Notes: generated from the letters alone by a model not told the origin. A DNA stretch of 45,980 bases from Brevibacillus panacihumi W25 (GCF_000503775.1 NZ_KI629782.1:1095541-1141520), one strand, 5' to 3'; positions 22,866 through 32,371 are shown, counted from the first letter of the stretch. Made by a program: numbers and translations.

Positions 22866-25223
22866 TTATTTCAGTTCGGCAATGGTTGCGCCAACGCCGC
22901 CCTCTCCCTGTCCGCCGAGACGGAAGGACTTCACATTGCGGTGGTGGCGCAGGTACTCATGTACGCCTTTGCGCAAAACGCCCGTACCATGGCCGTGAAT
23001 GATGGAGACAGAATGCAGGCCGGCCAACAGGGCATCGTCGAGGAATTGTTCGATTTCGCGAATGCCATCCTCTACATTGTAGCCGCGCAGATCCAAATCC
23101 ATCTTGATGGAGTCGCTTCTTCGTTTTACAGACGTGTACGGGGCTGCTTGCTGCTCGTTTTTGGCAGGCTTCACCACGTTCATGTCATCCCGCTTTACTT
23201 TCATTTTCATGATGCCGATCTGCACCAGATATTCATCGTTATTCACTTTTTCCAGAACAAAACCCTTTTGTCCGAAGCTTGTGACCATGACTTCGTCCCC
23301 TACTTTGACTTGTGTGGCCCGTACGGCCTTCGCTGGTTTTTTTACCTTTTCCTTCTCCAGCTCCAGCACGGCATTGCCGAGCCGCTTTTTCGCTTCAATC
23401 AGACGGTGTTCCTTGATCTCGACGCCCTCGTCACGCATGTCACGCAACTCGCGGATGATCGCCTCGGCCTCTTCCTTGGCCAGCTGGACAGCGATTCGCG
23501 CCTCGTCCTCCGCCCGCTCCATCCGCTTGTTTTTTTCTTCGGCAAAACGGGCTCTTTCCTCTTCCAGCTGGCGGCGCAGCTCTTCTGCTTCCCTGCGCAG
23601 CCTCTCTGCTTCTTGCCGCTCTGCTTCTGCGGTCTTGCGATTGCGCTCCAACGAAGCAATCATGCTTTCCACCTGATTGTCTTCTTCGCTGATGGAGCCG
23701 CGCGCCACTTCGATGATTTCCTCGGGCAGCCCAAGCCGGCGAGCAATCGCAAAAGCATTGGAACGCCCCGGGACACCGATCAGCAGCCGATAGGTCGGGC
23801 GCAGCGTCTCGACGTCAAACTCCACACTGGCATTGATGACTTCTGGCCTGTCGTAGGCGTACGCCTTCAGCTCACTGTAGTGCGTAGTGGCTACCAGCCT
23901 CGCTCCGGACGAGATTACATGATCGATGATGGACATCGCCAATGCCGCTCCCTCCGTCGGGTCTGTCCCGGCACCCAGCTCGTCGAAGAGGACCAGGCTG
24001 CGCTCATCCATGGAAGCCAGAATGTGGATGATGTTGGTCATGTGACTGGAAAACGTAGACAGACTTTGCTCGATCGACTGTTCATCCCCGATGTCGGCGA
24101 AGACCGAGGAGAAGATCGTCATTTCGCTTTCTTCTTCGGCCGGAATATGCAAGCCTGCCATCGCCATCAATGACAGCAGCCCGATCGTCTTCAAGGATAC
24201 CGTTTTTCCCCCGGTATTCGGTCCGGTGACGACAATTGCCTGATACTCGCCACCCAGTTCTACATCTACCGGGACGACGACCTCACGAGGAATCAGCGGA
24301 TGACGCGCTTTTTTCATGCGAAGATAGCCGCGGTCGTTCAAGCGTGGACAGATCGCTTTCATGCTCCAGGCTAATTGAGCCTTGGCAAACATGAAGTCCA
24401 GCTCAGTCAGCGCATCTACATTCTCCAATAAAGCTTCTACCGCAAAGGAAACCTGTTCGGTCAGCAGATACAAAATCCGCTCCACCTCTCGCTCCTCACG
24501 CAGACGAAGCTCACGCAGCTTGTTGTTCATCGCAACGATGATTTCCGGTTCGATAAAAAGCGTCGCTCCCGATGCGGACTGGTCGTGAACGATTCCCCCA
24601 AACACATGCCGATACTCTTGTTTTACCGGAATGACAAAGCGGTCTCCACGGATCGTTACAATGCTTTCCATCAGCATCTTCTGGTAGGAGGAAGAGCGTG
24701 TCATCTGATCCAGCTTTTCCCGAATGCGTGATTCGACCTGCCTGATTTCCTGGCGAACCTGACGCAGCTCTACACTGGCGCTGTCCAGAACTTCGCTGTT
24801 TTCGTCGATACATCTGCGAATTTCTGTCTCCAGATCACGCAATCCCTCGATTCGCTCTGCCTGGAATTGCAGCAAAGGAAGCTCCTCGTCTTCTGCCATA
24901 TCCAGAAGAAAGTTTTTCAGCCTGCGTCCCGACCCGATCGTGCTGGCGATGTCCAGCAGTTCGCTTGGAGAGAGCATCGCATTGAGCCTGGCGCGTTGTA
25001 CAGGACCGCGGATGTCGCGTATTCCTCCCAAAGGTGCGCTTCCTTTCAAACGCAATACCGTTGCGGCCTCTGCCGTTCCGCGCTGCGCGATGCTTGCCTG
25101 TTCCAGCGACGTGGTGGGGATCAATTCTGCCGCTTTTTCTTTCCCGTATGTGCTGGACGCCTTGTCGATCAACATGGCGATCATTTTGTCATATTCCAAG
25201 GTTTTTAAGACCCGTTGTTCCAC
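22866..25223 (-). CDS. mutS2: Endonuclease MutS2
   Basis: The 785-residue protein is the same length as Bacillus MutS2. It lacks the mismatch-recognition domains of MutS. It has a core/clamp region (about 1-300), the ABC ATPase with Walker A GPNTGGKT, the segment SLSTFSSHM, Walker B LVLFDELGAGTDP, a long charged coiled coil (about 510-620) and a C-terminal Smr nuclease domain with DLRGYNVEDG and HGHGTGVLR. MutS2 acts in suppression of recombination and in rescue of collided ribosomes. The start is GTG 25223, 6 bases after GAGGAGG; the upstream ATG (25238) has a poorer spacing. Confidence 0.95.
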   Translation of the reverse strand: MEQRVLKTLEYDKMIAMLIDKASSTYGKEKAAELIPTTSLEQASIAQRGTAEAATVLRLKGSAPLGGIRDIRGPVQRARLNAMLSPSELLDIASTIGSGRRLKNFLLDMAEDEELPLLQFQAERIEGLRDLETEIRRCIDENSEVLDSASVELRQVRQEIRQVESRIREKLDQMTRSSSYQKMLMESIVTIRGDRFVIPVKQEYRHVFGGIVHDQSASGATLFIEPEIIVAMNNKLRELRLREEREVERILYLLTEQVSFAVEALLENVDALTELDFMFAKAQLAWSMKAICPRLNDRGYLRMKKARHPLIPREVVVPVDVELGGEYQAIVVTGPNTGGKTVSLKTIGLLSLMAMAGLHIPAEEESEMTIFSSVFADIGDEQSIEQSLSTFSSHMTNIIHILASMDERSLVLFDELGAGTDPTEGAALAMSIIDHVISSGARLVATTHYSELKAYAYDRPEVINASVEFDVETLRPTYRLLIGVPGRSNAFAIARRLGLPEEIIEVARGSISEEDNQVESMIASLERNRKTAEAERQEAERLRREAEELRRQLEEERARFAEEKNKRMERAEDEARIAVQLAKEEAEAIIRELRDMRDEGVEIKEHRLIEAKKRLGNAVLELEKEKVKKPAKAVRATQVKVGDEVMVTSFGQKGFVLEKVNNDEYLVQIGIMKMKVKRDDMNVVKPAKNEQQAAPYTSVKRRSDSIKMDLDLRGYNVEDGIREIEQFLDDALLAGLHSVSIIHGHGTGVLRKGVHEYLRHHRNVKSFRLGGQGEGGVGATIAELK

Positions 25224-25311
25224 TGTGATCCTCCTCATATCCTCCTTCGGCCTCGCAAACAATGCCCGTTGCCGCAGGGTGTCAAAGCTTCTCCATCAAT
25301 GATTATCCACC

Positions 25312-25320
25312 ATTATAGCA
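25312..25320 (-). promoter_or_regulatory. Extended -10 promoter of mutS2-yshE
   Basis: The minus strand reads TGCTATAAT (25320-25312), an extended -10 element. A -35 is weak, as is common with this type. It lies about 90 bases before the mutS2 start. Confidence 0.55.
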
Positions 25321-25422
25321 TGCCGACTTCTTCAAGGATAATTTTACACATGCTATCGATGGATAAACAGCTATCAATTGAGCCAGAATGAGACTGATAC
25401 AACACACAAAGGAGGAGTAGAC

Positions 25423-25785
25423 TTGACATTCATGCGCCATGTCATCCGCTTTATTGTAGCCGCTGTCGTACTGATGTTTGTCGGTTTTCTCGTACCCGGC
25501 TTTTCTGTAAACAGTTTTTGGACGGCACTGTTAGCGGCTGTTGTTATCGCCGTAATCGGTTGGATTGTTGAATCCCTGTTCGGTGAGCGCATTTCGCCCT
25601 ACAACCGCGGGATTGTCGGTTTTCTCGTCAGTGCTGTAGTCATCTACATTACACAGTATTTTGTCGCCGGTTTCCGTGTCACCATTCTGGGAGCGCTTCT
25701 GGCCTCACTGGTTATCGGAATCATCGACCTGTTTATCCCCATCAAGAACAATCTGGGGGAACCCCGCAATCGACAAGAAACCTGA
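25423..25785 (+). CDS. Holin-like four-helix membrane protein (YvlD family)
   Basis: The ~120-residue protein is almost entirely four membrane helices with a short polar C-tail. It matches the mycobacterial-type 4-TMS holin superfamily, to which the Bacillus envelope-stress protein YvlD belongs. Markers are the PGFSVNSFWTALLAAVVIAVIGW and FVAGFRVTILGALLASLVIGIID segments. Despite the name, these proteins are usually not phage lysis proteins, and no phage genes lie nearby. The start is TTG 25423, 7 bases after AAGGAGG. ATG 25432 is the alternative. Single gene. Confidence 0.8.
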   Translation: MTFMRHVIRFIVAAVVLMFVGFLVPGFSVNSFWTALLAAVVIAVIGWIVESLFGERISPYNRGIVGFLVSAVVIYITQYFVAGFRVTILGALLASLVIGIIDLFIPIKNNLGEPRNRQET

Positions 25786-25814
25786 TCGCTACTTCCCATA
25801 GGGTTGCAAATGTG

Positions 25815-25843
25815 AAAAAGAGAGGCCAGTGCCTCTCTTTTTT
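25815..25843. terminator. Bidirectional terminator between the holin-like gene and zapA
   Basis: GAGAGGC-CAGT-GCCTCTC with A-run before and T-run after, between two converging genes. Confidence 0.85.
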
Positions 25844-25858
25844 AGCGTTTTCACGAAT

Positions 25859-26128
25859 TTATAACTTTTCTTTTGCGTCTTCCTGAAGGAGTCTCAGCAG
25901 TTCTTCGTACTCTTGGCGAAGGCGGTAGTACTCATCTGCGATATTGACTGCAGTAAGTACGGCGATCTTGGCCGTGTCCAAACGATGATTCCCGTTGGCG
26001 ATTTCGTTCATCTTGTCATCAACGAAACCGGCCACCGTACGTATGTGATTCACACTCGCCTTGCCACTCAACCGGTATTGTTGGCCATAGATATCAACCG
26101 TCAAACGATTTTTTCCATCACCTTGCAC
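25859..26128 (-). CDS. zapA: Cell division protein ZapA
   Basis: The 89-residue protein has the ZapA fold: an N-terminal beta segment RLTVDIYGQQYRLSG, a helix with IRTVAGFVDDKMNEI, then LDTAKIAVLTAVNIADEYYRLRQEYEELL forming the dimer coiled coil. ZapA cross-links FtsZ filaments in the Z ring. The start is GTG 26128, 8 bases after GGGAGG. It lies next to pheT as in Bacillus. The rnhC, cvpA and polX genes that flank it in Bacillus subtilis are not in this window segment. Confidence 0.93.
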   Translation of the reverse strand: MQGDGKNRLTVDIYGQQYRLSGKASVNHIRTVAGFVDDKMNEIANGNHRLDTAKIAVLTAVNIADEYYRLRQEYEELLRLLQEDAKEKL

Positions 26129-26224
26129 GAAGGGTTCCTCCCTACTGCGACCTTTGCTCTACTGTATCCTTTTTAGGTTACTGAAAATGTCATAATTCGT
26201 CAAGCTGTCCTTGCATTCTACAGC

Positions 26225-28648
26225 CTACATGCGCAATTCTGCGCCTGTTGCTGTTTTCAATGCTTCGATCACTGCTGTCGTAACCTGTTGGATTTCCTCA
26301 TCCTGCAAGGTACGCTCCGGATGGCGGAATACCAGGGAAAAGGCCATGCTTTTCTTGTCTTGGGCAATGCGTTCACCCGTGTATACATCAAAGAGGGTCA
26401 GCGACTCAAGCAATTCTCCGGCTGCTTCCCGAATGGTCGCCTGCAGCATGCCTGCGCTGACATCGCGGTTCACGACCAGTGCCAGGTCCCTCGTCACGGC
26501 AGGGAATTTCGGCAGCTGGTTGTAATGCCCCACATCGCTTGCTGCTTCGCCCAGTTTCGCTAGATCCAATTGGAAAACGTAGGTTTCGGTCAGGTCGTAT
26601 GCTTTCTCCGTCCCTGGATGAACCTGACCCAGGAATCCCAGACGATTTTCCTCGGCCCACACTTCAGCAGTGCGTCCCGGATGCATGCCTGCTAAATCGG
26701 AGGCCGCTTTGTAAGTGACATGCTGGATTCCCAACGCGTGCAGCAGGGATTCGACTACGCCTTTGAGCTGATAAAAATCGACAGGCTGTTTCGCTCCCAT
26801 CCAGTTTTGCGGCATCCATTGCCCGGTCATAGCGCCGCCGACGTACACACGCTCTTCCGGCAGTTCTTTTAAAACGTTTTCGCGTTGCAAGAATACCCGT
26901 CCCAGCTCAAAGATCGAAACATCATGATTTTGCCGATTTTTATTGTAAGCCACAGTACTCAACAGACTCGGCAGAAGACTTGTGCGCAGGACACTGTGCT
27001 CTTCGCTCATCGGCATAAGCAGGGCGACTGGATTCGTCTGGCCTTCGTGCAATCCCGCTACGTCCTCCACGCGTTCCGGGGAAACAAGAGCGTAGGAAAT
27101 CGCTTCATGCAGCCCGGCTCCAATCAGGTGGCGACGAATCGTCCGGCGCAGCTGCTGATCTGCAGTAAGCTGTCCTTGGGTAGTGACCCCTGTCGGCAGG
27201 CTGGTCGGAATCTTGTCGTAGCCATACAGACGGGCAACCTCTTCCACCAAGTCCTCGGGCAAAGTGATATCTCCGCGTCTGGTAGGAACTGTGACCGTCC
27301 ATTTGCTGCCCTCGACTTGATACGGGAACTGGAGGCGATCAAAAATCGGCGAAACCTCTGACGCATTCAGGGATGTACCCAGATGCTGGTTGATTTTTTC
27401 CAGAGTAATGCTAACGACAGCTGCTTCGCCTTCTTGAACGACATTGGTTGCTACTCCTCGGGAAACCTTCGCACCAGACAATTGCTGGATCAAAGCTGCA
27501 GCGCGCTCCCCAGCTTCTTTCACGCGCAACGGGTCTACTCCTTTTTCCCAACGCACGCAGCCTTCCGTGCGCATGCCCAGCTTGCGAGAGGTGCTGCGAA
27601 CCGTCTGCGGTGTGAACCAGGCTGCTTCCAGAATTATTTCCTTCGTATCATCGTTAATCTCCGAGTTGGCTCCTCCCATCACCCCTGCGATGGCCAAGCC
27701 TTTTTGCGGATCGGTAATCAACAGGGTTTGGGCATCCAGCTTGCGGTTTTGATCGTCCAGAGTCACGATTTCTTCGCCTTCATGAGCCAGACGTACAACG
27801 ATGGAGCGGTCTGCCACTTGGCTCGCATCGAAAGCATGCAGAGGTTGACCGTATTCCAACAGGACGTAGTTGGTCACGTCCACGACATTGTTGATCGGGC
27901 GCATTCCGGCGGCCATCAGGCGATTTTTCATCCATTGCGGAGAGCTGGCGATCTTGGCATCAGTAAAATGACGTCCATGGTACTGATGACATTCCTCTTT
28001 CGCATCAATCCGTACTTGGACCGGGTTGGCCTCGCCATTTTCCTCGATCTCGATGGCAGGGAACATGACTTCCTTGCCGTAAATCGCCGCTACTTCATGA
28101 GCGACGCCGAGCATGCTGAGACAGTCCGAACGATTCGGAGTGAGTCCCAGCTCCAGAACATAATCATCCATTCCCAGATAAGAGACGGCGTCCATTCCAA
28201 TTTCTGCATCCTCTGGCAGAACCATGATGCCCTCCTGCTGATCCTTCGCCAGCAGCTTGTCGTTGAGGCCCAATTCCTTGGCAGAGCAGATCATGCCTTG
28301 CGATTCGACACCGCGCAGCTTGGAACGCTTGATTTTGAGATCTCCCGGCAAATGAGCGCCTACCAGTGCGACCACCACTTTTTGTCCCTGTGCGACGTTC
28401 GGCGCCCCGCATACGATCTGCAAGTCCTGCTCCTGCCCCACATCGACGATGCATACGTTCAAGCGATCTGCATCCGGGTGCTTGCTGCGTTCTTTCACAT
28501 AGCCGATGACAACATTGGAAACCCCTGCGTTGCGCGATTCCACTGCGTCCACTTCGATCCCGCTGCGCGTCAATTTCTCCGCCAGCTCGTGCGGTGTGAT
28601 GCCACTCAGATCGACATATTCAGATAACCATTGATACGATACCTTCAT
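26225..28648 (-). CDS. pheT: Phenylalanine--tRNA ligase beta subunit
   Basis: The 807-residue protein has the full beta-subunit order: N-terminal B1 (MKVSYQWLSEYVDLS), the EMAP/tRNA-binding OB-fold (about 40-150, GYVKERSKHPDADRLNVC), the B3/B4 editing domain, B5, a catalytic-like core (about 470-690) and a C-terminal anticodon-recognising ferredoxin-like domain (LPKFPAVTRDLALVV). With PheS it forms the alpha2-beta2 enzyme that charges tRNA-Phe and removes mischarged Tyr. It lies 15 bp after pheS in the same operon and is regulated by the T-box upstream. Confidence 0.97.
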   Translation of the reverse strand: MKVSYQWLSEYVDLSGITPHELAEKLTRSGIEVDAVESRNAGVSNVVIGYVKERSKHPDADRLNVCIVDVGQEQDLQIVCGAPNVAQGQKVVVALVGAHLPGDLKIKRSKLRGVESQGMICSAKELGLNDKLLAKDQQEGIMVLPEDAEIGMDAVSYLGMDDYVLELGLTPNRSDCLSMLGVAHEVAAIYGKEVMFPAIEIEENGEANPVQVRIDAKEECHQYHGRHFTDAKIASSPQWMKNRLMAAGMRPINNVVDVTNYVLLEYGQPLHAFDASQVADRSIVVRLAHEGEEIVTLDDQNRKLDAQTLLITDPQKGLAIAGVMGGANSEINDDTKEIILEAAWFTPQTVRSTSRKLGMRTEGCVRWEKGVDPLRVKEAGERAAALIQQLSGAKVSRGVATNVVQEGEAAVVSITLEKINQHLGTSLNASEVSPIFDRLQFPYQVEGSKWTVTVPTRRGDITLPEDLVEEVARLYGYDKIPTSLPTGVTTQGQLTADQQLRRTIRRHLIGAGLHEAISYALVSPERVEDVAGLHEGQTNPVALLMPMSEEHSVLRTSLLPSLLSTVAYNKNRQNHDVSIFELGRVFLQRENVLKELPEERVYVGGAMTGQWMPQNWMGAKQPVDFYQLKGVVESLLHALGIQHVTYKAASDLAGMHPGRTAEVWAEENRLGFLGQVHPGTEKAYDLTETYVFQLDLAKLGEAASDVGHYNQLPKFPAVTRDLALVVNRDVSAGMLQATIREAAGELLESLTLFDVYTGERIAQDKKSMAFSLVFRHPERTLQDEEIQQVTTAVIEALKTATGAELRM

Positions 28649-28663
28649 CTTCGCCTCTCCTCT

Positions 28664-29698
28664 CTATGCTCGGTTGAATTGACGCAGGAAACGCACGTCA
28701 TTCGTATAAAAATGGCGAATATCTTCTACGCCGTATTTCAACATCGCAATCCGTTCAACACCCATGCCAAAGGCAAAGCCGCTTACTTCCTGCGGATCGT
28801 AACCAGCCATTTCCAGTACACGCGGGTGTACCATGCCAGAGCCCAGGATCTCGATCCAGCCTGTCTGTTTGCAGACCCGGCAGCCATCTCCGCCGCAGTT
28901 GAAGCACTGCAGATCCACTTCAGCGCTTGGCTCCGTGAACGGGAAGAAGCTAGGACGCAGTCGCACCTGCTGGGTCGGGCCGAACATTTGCTTGGCAAAA
29001 GTCAGCAATGTTCCTTTCAAGTCACTCATGCCGATTCCTTTGTCCACCACCAGACCCTCGATCTGCGTGAATTGGTGGGAGTGTGTCGCATCGTCATCAT
29101 CACGGCGATACACTTTACCTGGACAGATAATCTTCACAGGAGTATCCCCTTGCTTCTTCAGCATGGTCCGAGCTTGCACAGGAGAGGTATGCGTGCGCAG
29201 CAAAATCTCGTCTGTCACGTAAAAGGAATCCTGCATGTCGCGGGCCGGATGATTCTTAGGCAGATTGAGCATTTCAAAGTTGAAGTGATCCATCTCCACT
29301 TCCGGTCCCTCGGCGATCTCAAAGCCAAGACCGATGAAAATATCCTCGATCTCCTCAATGATGCGGGAGAGCGGATGCATCGTCCCTGTTGGAACCGGAC
29401 GTCCCGGCAATGTCACATCGATGGTTTGGGAAGCCAGCTTGGCATGGAGAACTGCCTCGTCCAGCGCAGACTGCTTCTGGGTAAAAGCAGCTTCCAGAGC
29501 TTCTCGCACTTCATTGACCAATTGCCCGACGAGCGGGCGTTCTTCCGGTGACAGACTGCCCATTCCACGCAGAAGCTCTGTCAACTCACCTTTCTTCCCC
29601 AGGTATTTGACCCGCAAATCCTGGAGTTGGGTGGAATCCGTCACTTGGCTGATCTGGCCGAGCGCAGACTCCTTCATCTCTTGCAACCGAGTTTGCAC
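28664..29698 (-). CDS. pheS: Phenylalanine--tRNA ligase alpha subunit
   Basis: The 344-residue protein is the standard length. It has the N-terminal coiled coil (1-85), then the class II catalytic core with motif 2 ([27 protein letters not shown] in two parts) and motif 3 ([14 protein letters not shown]). Residues around [13 protein letters not shown] bind Phe. It carries a [17 protein letters not shown] segment that may bind zinc. The start is GTG 29698, 9 bases after AAAGGAG, which gives the family N-terminus; an ATG at 29737 lies in the leader. Confidence 0.97.
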   Translation of the reverse strand: MQTRLQEMKESALGQISQVTDSTQLQDLRVKYLGKKGELTELLRGMGSLSPEERPLVGQLVNEVREALEAAFTQKQSALDEAVLHAKLASQTIDVTLPGRPVPTGTMHPLSRIIEEIEDIFIGLGFEIAEGPEVEMDHFNFEMLNLPKNHPARDMQDSFYVTDEILLRTHTSPVQARTMLKKQGDTPVKIICPGKVYRRDDDDATHSHQFTQIEGLVVDKGIGMSDLKGTLLTFAKQMFGPTQQVRLRPSFFPFTEPSAEVDLQCFNCGGDGCRVCKQTGWIEILGSGMVHPRVLEMAGYDPQEVSGFAFGMGVERIAMLKYGVEDIRHFYTNDVRFLRQFNRA

Positions 29699-29775
29699 GT
29701 TGAATCGCTCCTTTTTTATCGTTTTGTACTTATGCAAATGTCTTGGCTCTCCAAAATGTGGTGAAGCCTTGCTGC

Positions 29776-30056
29776 AAAAAAAGAAAAACCCGCCCCAAAA
29801 AGGGACGAGTTACTTTTTCTCGCGGTACCACCCTTGTTAGACAGACAGGCTGTGGTCATATGCCTGCAGTCTCACTTAGATCATTGGTAACGGGAATGAC
29901 CCGGCTTGCTCCTACTTCGCTTGGGCGGTTCAGAGTGCGGCTACAGAGTGAATTCGGCAGCTAGCGCGTTAAAGATGCTTCCAGTCTCCGGCATCTTCTC
30001 CCTGCGAACACGTAGTTCCTGCGTACTAGTCTCTATCATCGCTTTCGGTTATAATG
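29776..30056 (-). promoter_or_regulatory. T-box riboswitch of pheST
   Basis: The minus strand carries the T-box motif AACAAGGGTGGTACCGCG (29838-29821). A terminator follows: CTCGTCCC pairs with GGGGCGGG across TTTTT (29809-29789), then T-rich sequence. The stem I region starts near GATGATAGAGACTAGTACG. A UUC Phe specifier candidate lies in GAATTCA (TTC at 29952-29950). Uncharged tRNA-Phe should stabilise the antiterminator and raise pheST transcription. The specifier position is a judgement by eye. Confidence 0.93.
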
Positions 30057-30069
30057 AATCCGTATGGAA

Positions 30070-30098
30070 ATTATAGCGTAACGGAGAATAACTTTCAA
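30070..30098 (-). promoter_or_regulatory. Sigma-A promoter of pheST
   Basis: TTGAAA (30098-30093), 17 bases, TATAAT (30075-30070) on the minus strand, just before the T-box leader. Confidence 0.85.
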
Positions 30099-30167
30099 CG
30101 ATACATAACAAGTCCACCCTAATTGACAAGTAAAAACAGGCATCACGCAGAAAAGGGGAAGTCTGAA

Positions 30168-30893
30168 ATGATCGATCTTCATAACGTGCTTTACGACAAA
30201 TCCGTCAACTGTCGCCATTGTGAGACCCCTTTTACTACCAAGCGAGTTCGCAGCGGCTCCCTCGCAGTCCAGCACCGGGATACCGATTTTTGTACACAAT
30301 TCAAGGACAAATCGCTGAATCCGATCTTGTACTCCGTTCACGTCTGCCCGCAATGCGGCTTCTCTTTTACCGACCAGTTCTATCCCAAGCTGACACCCTC
30401 ACAAGCCAAGAGCGTGCAAAAGAACATCACTGCCAAGTGGACCAGCAAGCATTTTGGCTCCTTCCGTCGAGAGGAAGAAGCGATTGCCTGCTATAAATTG
30501 GCGATCTATGCCGCTGCGTTGACTGATCAACCGCACTCTGTCAAAGCAGGGTTGTATCTACGCCTGGCCTGGCTGTACCGCTTTGCTGAAAACACTGCGG
30601 AAGAGCTTCGCTTTATCGGCATGGCTGTAGACGAATACGAGCAATCCTACATCCACTCGGATTATACGGTCGGGGACAAGGAAATGTCGGAGGTGCGATT
30701 GTTATACCTCATTGGCGAACTGCATCGGCGGCTTGGCGAATTTGACAACGCCATCCGCTACTTCGGCAAGGCATTGGAGTTTCGCGGCCGTACAATGGAA
30801 AGCGGTATCATACGCATGGCGCAGGACCAATGGCAGCTTGCACGTGAAGAGTATAAAAACAAGAAGCAAACACTCGGGCAGGAGACCGGTTAA
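30168..30893 (+). CDS. DUF2225 TPR-containing protein
   Basis: The 241-residue cytosolic protein has an N-terminal zinc-ribbon-like part with two CxxC pairs (NCRHCETPF and VCPQCGFSF), then helical TPR-type repeats. One is around ACYKLAIYAAALTDQPHSVKAGLYLRLAWLYR and another is RLGEFDNAIRYFGKALEFRG. The function is unknown; it is widespread in Bacillota. The start is ATG 30168 behind AAAAGGGGAAG. It is divergent from pheST. Its stop codon lies inside the terminator hairpin. Confidence 0.85.
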   Translation: MIDLHNVLYDKSVNCRHCETPFTTKRVRSGSLAVQHRDTDFCTQFKDKSLNPILYSVHVCPQCGFSFTDQFYPKLTPSQAKSVQKNITAKWTSKHFGSFRREEEAIACYKLAIYAAALTDQPHSVKAGLYLRLAWLYRFAENTAEELRFIGMAVDEYEQSYIHSDYTVGDKEMSEVRLLYLIGELHRRLGEFDNAIRYFGKALEFRGRTMESGIIRMAQDQWQLAREEYKNKKQTLGQETG

Positions 30894-30911
30894 TGAGACC
30901 GGTCTTTTTTT
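30883..30911 (+). terminator. Terminator of the DUF2225 gene embedded in the stop codons
   Basis: AGACCGGT (30883-30890) pairs with ACCGGTCT (30898-30905) around TAATGAG, followed by T's. The loop holds the stop codon of the DUF2225 gene, and the 3' arm encodes the last residues of the converging methyltransferase gene. Confidence 0.8.
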
Positions 30912-31714
30912 CTGCGCGCTTCGTAAACCAACAAGCCTGCGGCTACGGCTGCATTGAGCGATTCAGCCTGACCGTAGATCGGGATATGCACCAGTTCATC
31001 CGCCTGCGTGATCATCTCATCCGAGACTCCGCGGCCCTCATTGCCGATGACGATCGCGACTTTTCCACTATAGTCTACGCTGTCGTAGGAGCGGCTGTTT
31101 TCCCGGAGTGTCGAGCACAGCATGCGGCCCCCTTTTTGACGCCACTGGTCAGCCGCGACCGTCAAATCTTGCGTGAAGACGGGCAGGCGAAAGATCGCCC
31201 CCATCGTAGCCCGCACGACTTTTCCATTGTACAGGTCAACGCTGCCCCGTCCAAGAACGACTCCGTCTACACCTGCTGCCTCCGCTGTGCGCAAGATCGT
31301 CCCCAGATTGCCGGGATCCTGAAGCTCGTCCAAAAACAGGAGAAGAACATCCTGCTTTGCCTGAAGGAGCTGTTCCGTCCATTCTTCCCAATTATGCTGA
31401 TTTTTCTTCACGACAGCGACGATTCCTTGCGGTGACTTGGTCTCGCTCAGCTTGGCCAAAACCGCCTCGGACGCCGCCACGACATGCACGTCCGGGCTGA
31501 TGTTCGTCAGCGCCTGACGGCAGGCTGCATTCAATTCTCTCTCGCTGTCATACAGAATCGTTGTAACGGCTGCCCCGCTGTTTAAGGCTTCCTCGACCAA
31601 GTGGGCTCCTTCGATCAGATAACTGCCCGACTCTTCCCTTCCTTTTCTCTCCAGCAAAAGCTGCAGCCGTTTGACCAACGGATTCTGCGCGGATGTAATT
31701 CGTTCATGTGCCAT
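30890..31714 (-). CDS. ysgA: TrmH/SpoU-family RNA 2'-O-methyltransferase (YsgA-like)
   Basis: The 274-residue enzyme has an N-terminal substrate-binding domain (about 1-100, with ITSAQNPLVKRLQLL) and a C-terminal trefoil-knot SPOUT domain. SAM-binding motifs are DPGNLGTILRTAEAAGVDGVVL, AIVIGNEGRGVSDE and IPIYGQAESLNAAVAAGLLVYE. The family methylates the 2'-OH of ribose in rRNA or tRNA; the exact site is not known. ATG 31714 directly follows the trkA-like stop, with GAGGAGC as ribosome site, so it is co-transcribed with that gene. The neighbourhood with sspI and pheST is as in Bacillus. Confidence 0.9.
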   Translation of the reverse strand: MAHERITSAQNPLVKRLQLLLERKGREESGSYLIEGAHLVEEALNSGAAVTTILYDSERELNAACRQALTNISPDVHVVAASEAVLAKLSETKSPQGIVAVVKKNQHNWEEWTEQLLQAKQDVLLLFLDELQDPGNLGTILRTAEAAGVDGVVLGRGSVDLYNGKVVRATMGAIFRLPVFTQDLTVAADQWRQKGGRMLCSTLRENSRSYDSVDYSGKVAIVIGNEGRGVSDEMITQADELVHIPIYGQAESLNAAVAAGLLVYEARRKKDRSH

Positions 31715-32371
31715 TTACGCTTGCTCCTCAAAGGTTTGTAGGTCCTTGTTATTGCCGATCACGACGAGGACATCCCCTACCTGAATCAAATCGTCCGGAT
31801 TGGGAGTAATGTTGAATTTATCACCGCTTTTGATCGCAATGACGTTCACTTCATACAGCGCGCGTAGATTCAACTGGCGCAAGCTCTTTCCGACCATACG
31901 CGGAGAGACCATCACCTCGGCCACGCTGTAATCTTCAGCCAGCTCGATAAAATCGAGAACATTGGCAGAAATCAGGTTATGCGCCACACGAACTCCCATG
32001 TCCCGCTCCGGAAAAACAACACGGTCCGCTCCAACTTTGTAGAGAACCTGGCCATGACGTTCATTTTGCGCTTTGGCCACAATTTTCTTGACACCCAGCT
32101 CTTTTAGGGTCAAAACGGTGAGGATGCTTGCCTGTATATCGACGCCAATAGCCACGACCACGACATCGAAGTTCCGGATTCCCAGCTCTTTTAAGGCGCG
32201 TTCATCCGTCGTATCCGCCACTACGGCATGCGTCACATACTGAATGTTTTCGTTGATCCGCTCTTCGTTCTCATCTATGCCCATTACTTCAAAATCGAGT
32301 TCATACAGCGTGCGTGCCACGCTGGAACCAAATCGCCCCATCCCGATAATCGCAAATTGCTTCGATGACAT
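31715..32371 (-). CDS. ktrA: TrkA/Ktr-type potassium channel gating protein (RCK)
   Basis: The 218-residue protein has an RCK-N nucleotide-binding domain with FAIIGMGRFGSSVARTL and VMGIDENEERINE, and an RCK-C domain from about residue 135 (VMVSPRMVGKSLRQLNL). It forms an octameric ring that gates a KtrB/D-type potassium channel in response to ATP/ADP or c-di-AMP. No channel gene is next to it. The symbol stands for the family; KtrA versus KtrC cannot be decided. The start is ATG 32371; AAAGGAG is about 11 bases upstream, slightly long. Confidence 0.85.
   Translation of the reverse strand: MSSKQFAIIGMGRFGSSVARTLYELDFEVMGIDENEERINENIQYVTHAVVADTTDERALKELGIRNFDVVVVAIGVDIQASILTVLTLKELGVKKIVAKAQNERHGQVLYKVGADRVVFPERDMGVRVAHNLISANVLDFIELAEDYSVAEVMVSPRMVGKSLRQLNLRALYEVNVIAIKSGDKFNITPNPDDLIQVGDVLVVIGNNKDLQTFEEQA

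Noticed and set aside
22806..24173. 455-residue plus-strand frame antisense to mutS2
   Set aside because: Shadow frame over the conserved MutS2 ATPase and Smr domains.
25423..25785. Phage lysis holin and a prophage remnant
   Set aside because: No endolysin or other phage genes nearby; the sequence fits the chromosomal YvlD-type membrane proteins.
27383..28627. 414-residue plus-strand frame antisense to pheT
   Set aside because: Shadow frame over PheT; no start signal or family match.
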